Shown: positions 48,401 to 60,400 of the stretch, piece after piece | Layout: the number at the start of each line of letters is the position of its first letter | Position numbering within the stretch: position 1 is the first letter of the stretch | NCBI GenBank assembly: GCA_024449915.1 | Contig: JAMZAV010000069.1 | Location: forward strand, 124,001 to 188,000 | Origin: Sweltsa coloradensis | Taxonomy: Eukaryota; Arthropoda; Insecta; Plecoptera; Chloroperlidae | Reading direction: 5' to 3' | Length of the DNA stretch: 64,000 bases | Made by a program: the position numbers and the translations under genes | Notes under the pieces: generated by a model | Told to the model about the DNA's origin: nothing | The model's input: the letters and a program-made list of their open reading frames with translations, nothing else | The model's database searches: none

Positions 48401-51400
48401 AGGAAGAACTTCTTTGGGAGGGTTATGAAGGTTCTACGCTACAATCATAGCTCAATGATTAAAACTAACACTGTTTAATAAGATTCACATAGAACAATAC
48501 TTAACATGATTTTAAATGCAAACACTTCCATTCTACATGGTAGTCAAGATAAGAGAGACCGTTTTTGCATTCAAAACTGAAGGAGGGGAAATAGCAGAGT
48601 TCCCCTCATTTGCTGCGTTACACAAGGCCCATAGGTATGTGCTTTATAATCAAAGTACAGTCACTCGGCCAGTACAAAAGTTATTAACACAATTTGCTCT
48701 AATCAGCTTTACAATTCCCTGAGTGAAGTGTGTGTTGGTTCGGAATGTACATTGCTGACTTTGCAGAGGTTTGTTATTACAAAGTGACGTAGTCTGTCAG
48801 CCAGAGCTGATGAAGTGAACTCTGTACTGCATTTCTTAGTGATTTCTTAGCATTGTAATGCATTGTCTATTTGAAATCCCAATATAGGAATCAATAACCA
48901 ATCGAAAACCAATTGATGTTATGGCTATTGACTTGGCCTATTGCCTAAATGTATTACGTAATTAGGCACCAGTAGACTAGGCCGCTTCGTGAACGCTTTT
49001 TTTAGTCGCGTTGATGGATGAGCTTTTTTGTAAGTTTTTAGTTTGCGTGGGATCTCTTTACTTTTGCAAGTGCTTTTTGAACGCATTGTAGGTGATTGTT
49101 GTCAAGTTTCTATTGTTACTTGTTAATTGTTATTATATACCTCAAAAAACTTATATTAAAACCTTTATTCTATGGATTCTGGCTAACTTTTTCAACTTTT
49201 TCTTTCAAAAGGCAATACATCACCATTACCTTAATGTCCATGTAAAATATGAACGTTGTAGACCCGTTTGGTCAGAATCGGACAAAATATCGCATTAAAA
49301 ATCGAAAAAAATCGTAAAAGTACGATATTCATGAGAAATATTTCTTCGATTGTACCCAAAAAGGTGGCAGGTCTAAGTTCAGAGATTTCTAAAGTCCCAT
49401 CCAATTTTCATCAAGATCGCATATGCCGTTTGACCGGTAGATTGCGAATAAACAGACAGAAAAACAAACAAAAAATACCCGAGCTAAATTTTGTTGAGGG
49501 TCAGTGAAATTGAAATTTTCGCTTCGCTTATCCAATAACTGCCTATTCACTAACAAACCTTGTTGAATGATTATTCCCAAACCCTGTATTGATTGAGATG
49601 TAGATTGACTTGTTATTACTAGAGAGAATGAGAGGTTTAATATGTGACTATAGCTAATACATTTAAACCTCTCTTAAGCTCTAGTAATAACAAGTAAATC
49701 CACTTTATTGTTGGACTCAGCTTCCTATGATCGTCAAGGTGCAGTGGCACCTAGATCATATATGACAAAACCTACTCGTCTAAAAATGTCGACTGTCATC
49801 AGAAAACTTCAAGCGTCAGCGCCCATGAGATCACGCGTCATGCGGTATATTGATGAATATAGAGATGTGTGCAAAACTACTTTTTACACGTATGGAAAAG
49901 TGAAACAATCATTAGAAAATTTGAGAATCTCAATATATGTGTGTTATGATGACACACATATGAATCTAAAAATGTATATAATATACAAGTACGTATTGTG
50001 TAGCATATGATAGCGGAGTTATATTACAATAATATATTACAACACTTACAAAATCCAAGTTGCGCTGTGTATAAAGTTAATTCTACATTAGCAGTACATA
50101 CATTATTTTGTTATTATAAAGTTATTTGTTTGATATATTTTGAACATTATTATTTGGTTGGCAGTCACTTAGTGTGTTTGGAGCTGATCTCTTTACAGAA
50201 CTGTCAGCCTCCTGGCAGAGAATTAGATTTTGTGTTGGAAAACAAATAACAAATAAATAATGTTCTGAAAGTGGAGTGATGGTTGTGGAATCTTGGCTAT
50301 ATTATACATAGATAAATATATTAATCACTTAGAAAAATATTCCTTTTCTTTAAAATGAGTGTCATTTCACGTTTTTAAAACTTATACATTTAGCCGTTAT
50401 TCATTCATATGTATTTTTAACGATGTATCCCTCGTACATAAATTCAATAAAGCGAGCTGTATATGGTGACAAATTTATTTAATGCTGGACTTAACATCTA
50501 ACAATAATTCAACAATGATTCTAATCAGTAATTTAAGGGAATGAATTGAGGCTTTTGTTAGGACAACTAAACGCTTTTAACTCTACTAACATCGTGTATT
50601 ACAAACTCAACTATTACACTCTATTTATATATAGTCTCCGAGACGATTATCGGATGACATTTAGGTGGAAAACGGTAAATAAAACGGATACTAATGCTCC
50701 GAAAGAGTATTGCAGCACTAACCCGGCGCCTCCACCAAAATAGGGAATTTAATTTATATTGTCATGTGCTAAAATATTTACGCTGTTAAGTGCCTGGAAA
50801 GGGCTCTACACTGGTATAAAATAACGTAATTTGACGTTATACATTAAGAACTTTTGTCGTTCTGTCACTAAATACATGTATTTCAGTGTTAACATCTAAA
50901 ATAACGGGAAAAGGTGCATATATACTTCATTTCACTACGTTTACCCCTTAGCGAATTATTCGAATATTTTGCTAGATAAAGTAAGAGAGGCATTTTAAAC
51001 TACATGTTTTGTAATTTTCGAAACATTGTATAGGGTAACACCGATATAATTTTTTAAATAAATCGTTTCATGCAACTTTACATTTCGTATAGTATTTAGA
51101 AACCACTTGTATATTTAGTAGGTTATGTTTGAGATGTTTGTTGAATGTTAATTTTTAATTTCAATGTTTTTATCACTTAATTGTTATTCTGTGCCGTCGT
51201 AAGGTTACAGCGCTGGCAACATTTTGGAAAAGTAGAAAACGCGTATGTATTCAACGCTTTTCATTACATGATGAAAACAAAAATTGCTTAAACCTGTCAC
51301 GTAATTTGTTACAACTGCGAATTGCGGAAAGGTTCCAAAACAAATTAATAATATAGGTGATCTGATATAATCTTGAACAGATTTCGTTCATTTTAATTTT

Positions 51401-54400
51401 TGTTAAATATGCATTTACAGAAATATATATATATATATAAATATAATATATAATATGTAATATTCATAAGGTTGTCACTGTAGATCGAGAAGTTGTTTGA
51501 GTTAGTTTACATACCCCTAATATCCTGTTGATATTTAACAATACGTGTTATTGTAATTGTTGGTCATATTATTCATAACGATCAAAATATCAGATTGCGA
51601 TGCCCAATCGACAAATATTCTCGAGTTTTATATCGTGTGGTATATTACATGCCATGCTATCTATCATAGCATACTGTCTCTAATCTTATCTTTCTGTCTT
51701 CGATACCATCACAACATCATTATAGCCGCCTGCTATAAAATACATCTCCGACACATGTATATTTTAGCTGACACATCACGACAAACATCGTCTCTCGATC
51801 CAAGATAATTTTTAATTCAACCCTACCAAAGATAGCATACATTAATGATTGTCGGAGTTTCTGTATGAATAATATACTAGCGTTTTCCTAGAAACGCCCG
51901 AGCGAAAGAGTGGGAATTTCAATGTAGAAGTATGTATGAATGATTTAGATTACCGGTATTTCAGACAGTTTCTATTGCGAAAAGGAAAAACTAGTATAGA
52001 AAACTGCTGTAAAAATTCACTTTATCATGCTTTAAGCTAATAAAAAGCAAAACCTTGGCAAACTAGTCGTATCGAAACAGAATCGTAATGGTGATATTCA
52101 GCTTCATTAGGTGCACTTGAATTAAACATTTCATATTGGATAGGCACATGCTGTGTGCACGCAAACGAAATCCTAAGTTTAAAATAATATTTCATGTTAT
52201 AATAGCACAGGATTCTAAGTGGACTTTAATTTTCACGCAAATCCAGAAAATTTAATAAAAACCCCCTACGAATTCGTCATCATCATATTCCCTGTGCAAG
52301 GAGTACTTGTGGCAGAACCAACTACATGTGCCGTGCTAGTTTTGTGCTTCAGCAAGACTCTTCGCGGCACGAGATTTATACATAGATTTTAAGTGTTTTA
52401 GCAAAATATTTGCTATAGCGCTGACGCCGTTTCTTGTTGTTAAATGTAACAAGGATCAACAATAAAATAAAAATGAAATTCTCATTTGTTTATACAATAT
52501 AAATTATCCAAAAAGAAAATGAATATCATTCGGGTACTAATTGTATATAGAGTACACGAAGTCTTGCAAATACCTAGGTATTTTAATGTGCTCTACATTG
52601 ACTGCCAGCTAGGTCCCGAGACCATACTGACAATGAATTAATTGCTAGTAACTAGTTACTTGCGGGTAGAGAGCCTAGGTCAGCTAACACCAGAGAGTGG
52701 CCATACAGTGCTTCCGGCCGCCATGTTTTTGCCAAATCATTTTTTTAGTTTCGTCAACTACCGTGAAAGTAAACAAATTTGACTTGAAACAGACGTAAAA
52801 ACGTTGGTCTGTTGTAGGTCACATTTGATTTTCGTCTGTTTCAAGCCACATTAGCTTACGACAGCTAACGAAACTAATTTTTTTTTTGCAAAAACATATT
52901 GGCCGGAAGTACTGTATGGCCACTCTCTGGTGTTAGTTTATCTAGGCTCTCTACTTTCGGGGATCTTTCAGAATGGGAAACATTCATTTACAGGAACTAG
53001 GGAAGTTAAAAGTTCGAGGCCTATTAACCTGTAGAGTAGACAGATGTCACCTCCTCATTAACTCACTTCCGTCAACTAACAAGTAACTGTACTCCCTCAA
53101 AATGGACGGACTGGGAAACTATTCATAATTCGACAAAATAGGACATAATAAATAAATCATGAGTATTTCAATATTGTTTTCTTCAATGAATTACATAGAA
53201 ACGTTAAGAATTTTGAGAGCGAACTAAGAACGTCATTATTTAAATAGGCAGACCACAGAAGTAGCTCATGCGCTTCAGATCGATACACGGACAATCCTTG
53301 CTTAAAGTTTCTAACCAAGGTTTATCATCAGTCGTGAATGCGAGTACTAAAGATTGAGCTCTTTTAAAACAGCTCTTGGATAATTTATGGCAGTCAATAG
53401 GCAGATTTCCCAAGAAATTTGTAATTTTTTAGACACTTGTCGCCTTATACGTATTAATGTTATTCCCGTCGGTGTGTCCATTTGCATGGCCGTTTATCCA
53501 CACGTCTATATGCGAGTATGTCTTGCAATAAAATCCGAACATGACCTTCTATTGACTTGCAATTTTGTTTTTTGATGACCTTGGGTCGAGAATAGCTCCA
53601 CCCAATGATATTTAACATCTATAGTAGGCTAGATCCCCAGTCTCAAATACATCCGTAAAGGCACTAACGTACCAAATTGAAGCATCAATCTGACCTATTC
53701 AAGGTGGCGATTTAGCGTTTTAATTTATGCTTGACATTGTGTTTTAGATGCGATGAAGTATTTTTGGATTGTTTGATATGGTTTTAGCTTGTGCAGCATG
53801 AGGATGCACAAACAGAAACAATAAGAAGTTATTGCATAAGGGAATTTAGTAATCATTTGGTGTTAATGGTTAATATGCTCACCTGTCAACCTGACAGCCA
53901 TCTTGAAAAGTATTTGGGCTACAAATTGCTATAACCTACTTTAACATACAAACTGACCTATTCAAGATGGCTTCTAACTGTCACGCCAGTGGACCAATGA
54001 CCAATCCTTCTATAGATGTTAAATATCATTGGGCCAATCACCATAGGAGATGTCTATATACCTGGCACCTCCACCAAGGATAACGCTGAATATTAATGGT
54101 AGGCTTCGATGCCAATTTTGGTTACTATTTAGTCTGTTAAATTAACTCCACAGTTCTTTTATTTTTTAACAACTATAGAACAGCTATTGAACTCTTCTTT
54201 GCTGAATCTCTTACTAAACTCTACATGGTTTCTACATAGGTGTACTTACAACTGGTGTAGTGCGGCACTTGGGTGGGATAATCTGTTCTCTTCCGGATGA
54301 TAGTAGTTCATGTGCGCTCCCATGTCATCCCCCTGCGCTCCTCCACGAACTATGTGAGGGGGCATCTTAGGATGGCGGCGGTACTTTGAGCGTGTGTTCT

Positions 54401-57400
54401 CATAGCTGCTACTGTTCACGAGTCGAGATGTTGTCATTTCCCTGTGATCCTGTAAAAGACAAACAATAACAAATGACGAACTTGCAGATACAAAAAAGTC
54501 TTGAGACTTTCAGTCGATTGTTTTTGTTTTTTTTACATTTTTGCTGTCAAAACTCAATCTTTTTTTTTTTTTACATGGTTAGTATAGTATAGTATTAGTT
54601 TAAGGGCGCTTTAACAGCTAAGATTATTCGCGAAAATCATAAACTTTAATAATGCAGACTATCTACTGGAAAAAACAGTGCTATACTCAAGTGAAGGAAC
54701 TACGCTGAATAAAGAGTATAAATCGTAGAAGACATAATCAGGTAACCGCAGACTCCCGAGCAAAACTATCAGTGGAATGTGTACGTTGGGGATGGATTTT
54801 ACTGAAAAACACGACAGGTGATTCGAAACTCTAATTCTATGGCTCACGAAGGCCGCTCTTTGAAAGAAATCCGGGACCTAAAAGTTACTTTTAAAAGACT
54901 TGTCGTAATTAAGTAAAAATCGTTGCTCGGGTAAACGAAGACTCCTTCCAGTTATAACAACTTATTTGAAACGAAAGAAGTCCATCTGAAATTCGAGAAT
55001 TTTCAAAGGGTATAAAGCCTTTGTGAATAAAAGCCTGTATATTAAGTATAGGCGTCAAAACAGGCTCTTATGAGTTTATGGTTTCTGATTTTGCAACAAA
55101 TGGAGAAATGGGCATGTAATGAAAGGAAGCTCTTTAAGGCAATGTGTTCACAAAAAATCAAAATCCAAAATATGCATTAAAAAGTAGTTATAGAGTATGA
55201 TCATTAATCACAGTCATTTGAATAGAGAAAGATAATTTTTAAGACTTTTTGGTTGATGCATTTTTCCGCTATTGCTAGAGATGTGCAAAAATGGTGAGAA
55301 CGAAATACGCGATTTTTTTAAAGTTGCAATAATCCCTTCAAATTCAGTTTGCACATGAATCATGTGATTAAATGGTACCAATTTCCAATTCGCGAACTTT
55401 CGCTATATTTTTGTTGATACCGCGAACTAGTGGCGAAATTAGCAATTATGTCTTTGAACGCGAATTAGGTCACGAAATTTCAAAGTTTTTTTTAAATTTG
55501 GTGGAGGTGCCGGGTAGGCAGTCGAAATTAAATTAATCCTGGCTGGTACATATGGTGGTGGTGATGGGTCATAATACGTGATTGTGAGATCGTAATAACA
55601 GTTTGTACGCGAGTAAGCTCAAAATACTTCATATCAAAATATTGACATTACACAAAAATCCATAATTTCGTAATATTGGTGGAGGTGCCGGGTAGTCGAA
55701 ATTATTCAGGTGGTTAAAAACTGTCTGAAACTTTGAAAACTGAATGCTGATATTGAGCTTAAAATGAAAACTGATTCTTACTCATGTGCTTGTTTTTCTT
55801 TTAAATTAATCATAAATTGTCCTGGAATTTGTGATAGCCTACTGATAATTTAAAACTAGGCGTTTTTTTAAAGTTCTACATTTATCAAATTGTTTTTTTG
55901 GTAAATAACAAAAATTGCGAATTTTATTTTTAAGACGCGAATTTTTTAACTTAAAAATAACATGAATGCACATCTCTAGCTATTGCTCCTTTTTTCAACG
56001 ATTTTGGGAGCTAAGATATGAAAAAGCATACTTTCTTGATGGCTGACATTTTTATTGTAGCTTACACGTTACACTCATCTTTGACTATAGAATGAGGTAT
56101 TTTGAAATGTATAGCTTTGGTATCTTAACATCTACGATTTTTTCTATTGACGGTACAAATTCCATAAAAGTACCGGGAAAAGTAAACCACTGTAAAATGC
56201 AAGGTATTGAAATTACACATTTCAAAATGCCTCACTCTATCTATGTCAAAGATTAGTGTAAGCTACAATAAACATATATCAGCCATCCAAATAGTATACA
56301 TTTTGCAAAACCTAGCAACGAAAATCGTTCAAAAAGGTAGAAAAAGCGGAAGAAAGCATCAACCAAAAAAATAAAAAAATGGTCTTTTCAAAAGACTCTT
56401 GATTAATTATCTTACTATAAACATATTCTTATTTATAGATATTTTGGATTTTCATTTTATGGTGAACACAGCGTTAAGCAATAAACTTTTAAGGCATAGT
56501 GCACTTACAATGTGTGTTCTTTCATGTTCCATGGTAGTTATAGTTGCGTTAAGTCCACTGTCCCTTAACCGGTCTTGACTAGGAGGCGAGGTGATGGCAG
56601 GCATCTTCACGCGACCCTCTGAGGAACTGTCTTTAGTCTCTCTGCCGGTCGCACGGTGCTCTGAAAGTACAGCAGACATGTTATTACTAGTGTTGACTAG
56701 AGGCAATGCAGGATCTTCTTGAGAAATGTCTTTATCTCTCTCCGTATGCGGTACAAAAAGACAGTATACAGTATGTGATAGATGCAGGTATGGCAGCAAT
56801 CTCACGCACCCTCTGAGAACTGTCTTAGTCTCTCACTCAAACGTGCTCTGAAAGTACAGCAAACTTCAACAGTGTTAAGGAAGGTGAGGGCGAGCAACTT
56901 CACCAACATCAAAAATTGTCTTTAGACTCTTGGGTTGAATGCTCTGAAATAAAACAGCATTTCTTTTAGGATTTACTAGGAGTGACTACAGGCATCTACG
57001 CACTTCAATGTGTTGTCTCTTTCTGTCCACGGTAGTTAAGTCAAGTCAAGACTGTCCTTACAGGTCTTGACTAGGAGTACACTTAAGAAAAATTTGCAGC
57101 TGGTGGTATTTGCTCTTATCATTCCCCCTGTTTCTTCTGTCGAAGCAGCATGGTTCTAGTTAATTCAATGCTGAAATTGAACACAATGGAAACGACGTCG
57201 TTCCTATAAGCAAAATTGTAGGCTCAAATGGAGTGGCAAAAGGTTCACGTACACCATTCGATTCTCAAACCCTACAGCTTTAATTTTAAGCTTGATTAAC
57301 TCAACATTTCGTTCGCCTTCATAGCGTCGCGACGCTATGAACACGACCGACTCTCAATTTTTTTCGTCCGCACACTGACAACTTGAATGTGAAATTTCTT

Positions 57401-60400
57401 TGTTATAAATTCACTTACAGACATCCTCTTTATGTCCATGTTTTCAGCATCAATCACGTTTTAATATAGAGTACTTGTTATAAGGCCAAATACATAAATA
57501 CAGTCTGTTTCATGATCAAATAGACCTCAAGATACGTTTTTTTAAAGAATACGCACCACTTTTGTTTGATGGCAAAGGTTTTGATTTTTTTTAAATGGTT
57601 ATTCAAATGCTCAAAAAAATAGTTAATGATGTTGGCAAAAAATGGATATTTTGAATTTGACCATAAATATTACAGATACACTGTAAATAATAAAATAACT
57701 GAAGTTGCGCGCGGCACTCGAGTCAGGAAAAACGTATACTATATCACTGTAATTTTTCTTCTAATAAAAGTTATTTCATTATAATAAGAGTGAATGTAAT
57801 ACAAACAAAAAAGTACAGTCAGTTTCCAAAAGTTGGTCCCCACTATCTATTTTTAAGAAAATGAAGGTTTGCAAAGACAAATGTCCAGTATATTAGATAT
57901 ATAATTATCGTTTATCTGGGATAAAACATAACATAATATACTTTTTTAGGGATAATGGATATACAAATATAGTTGAATTCCTGAAAAATATATATATTTC
58001 CCTGCACGAGACACTCAATAGTTTCTTTTACACTTCCCCACTTCAATGTCAAATTACTAACTTTGAGCGTTTAGCGTTTAAGCGTGTAAAATATATTATT
58101 CTGAGAGTATCTTACACAAGCAAAAGCATTGTTACAGGGGACTATAAAGAATACGTCTTTATATACTGTTCCTAAAAGTGGGTCCCTCAATGTAAATAAA
58201 TATTTATAATACAAATTGTATACATTGTACATTTACATTGTTTAGCTATTAATATGTCATTACATTAAGACACAATACAATAGTATGCATAAAAAGGCAA
58301 TATACCCTCCAAACATTAAAATGCAGATTGCAGCATGTAGCTTCCAGGCTCGAGTTCGTAATGACAAATTATACCGTTATTTATCGTTTTTATGAATATT
58401 TAGTAATTATTGTTGCAAAAAAAAGAAATGACGCAAAACGTAAGTATTTAAGATAAATAATAAAAATAAGTACAGTCTGTTTACAATATTTGTTTTCAGA
58501 GAACTCATTTTGCTTCGAACATTGTTCTTTAATGGCTATCTCTAGTCAAAATCCTTGCAGTAGCCGAGCATTGATCAACTAAAACATCCGTAAGAATTGG
58601 ATATACATATTTGGATACGTGAAATGTATAATATAATATTAAAAATATATATTTTCAAATGGAACATAACTTACACTTTCAGTCCTTTTCATCCACGTCT
58701 GAGTCAATGTTTTTTTCGTTCTCATCCTCTCTTGTACTGACATCATAATTTGTATAAGTCTGTATTTTGCACATGCCATGTACAACGAAGAGAATTACGC
58801 AAGCAGCAACATGGCTTAGGAAGACATTGGCGTGAACAATTGCATGCTAAGAGTTCCAGCACATCAGTTGGAGCTGGTTCAATGCTCAACCAATCTATCT
58901 CAAAAACCGGCGTGGCTTCAGAAATCGTTGATATCTTCCATCCATGCAACTCTGGAGGAGGTGTTTCTGAAAAGGATTCCAAGGCTCTTTTCCCCATACC
59001 ACACTGACAGTTTTTACGTTTGATGTGTTTATGAAGTGCGTCTTAACAATGAGGGAGAAAAGTAGGTTCTGTAGTGCCCCTTTTCGTGCAGACCAACGAA
59101 TAGTGCAAATCGCTTAATTTGTTATACAATCTCCTCCATAAAGTTTACACACAAACTCTTCTACACCATCCATTGTTTCTATTCTACAATTTTTCGTAAC
59201 TTCTGGAAATGAATGATATCGGTATTTTAGAGACTGTATTGATAAAGTACCAGATCCTTTATCGTAGCAAGAAGAAGCTGATACTTAATGCTAATCACGC
59301 GACAGGAGTGGGATATGAAGACTTTGTTATCATTTGTGACGACAAGGATGTCGCCATATTGATCCTCTTACATTTGCCATCAATCAACCAAAAGATAAAA
59401 TACACTGATGTGCATGGGGCACTTATAGCAGAACCTATGAGATATGCCGTGTTCGTTTTGTGCTATCAGCAAGGCTATAGGCGGCACGAGATTTCTTCAT
59501 GGATTTTACGTGTTTTACAAAATGTTTGCTAGCGTCGACGTCGTTTCTTCTTGTTGAATGTAATTATTACAAGGACAAACAATAAATTAATAAATGATGA
59601 ACAAATAAATATAAACATTGTTTGTATTGTAATATGTCTGCAATTAAAAACTAACCTTGTATTTGTTCTTATAAACGGGTACTCTCTAAAGGCGAAAATT
59701 TCAAGCCATGAAAATGTTACAAAGTACGCTTACGCTTGGGGCAGAAACATGCAACCCAATTCTCGGGATGCACGCATTATCTTGATGTGAAACAGTTACG
59801 GCTGCGCTGATTGCTGCAGAAAAAAATGTTTAAAAGTCCACTCTGTGCAATTCTTTGAGCATCGAGTCAGTTGCTCTACTCGGACAAACTTTTGATGTGA
59901 ATCCCGAAACAATGGATGGTGTAGAAGAGTTTGCGTATAAACTTTATGAGGGATAGCATAACAAACTAAACGATTTGCGACATTCGTCGTTCTGCACGAA
60001 AAGGGGAACCATAGAATCTACATTTCTCCCTCATTGTAAAGACGCACTTCATAAACACATCAAACGTGAAAACTGTCAGTGTGGTATGGGGAAAAGAGCC
60101 TTGGAATCCTTTTCAGAAACACCTCCTCCAGAGTTGCATGGATGGAAGATATCATCGATTTCTGAAGCCACGCCTGTTCTTGAGATAGATTGGTTGAGCA
60201 TTGAACCTGCACCCACTGATGTGCTGGATCTCTTAGCATGCAATTATTCACACCAATGTATTTCTACGTCATGTTGCTGCTTGCGTAATTCTCTTCGTTG
60301 TACTGACATGTGCAAAATACAGACTTGTACAAATTATGTCAGTTCAAGAGATGGTGAGAACGAAAAAACATTGACTCAGACGTGGATGAAAAGGACTGAA

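Noticed and set aside
49708..50010. 100-codon plus-strand frame as a gene
   Set aside because: Part of it matches 46981-47110, where the frame is broken, and the tail is AT-rich low-information sequence.
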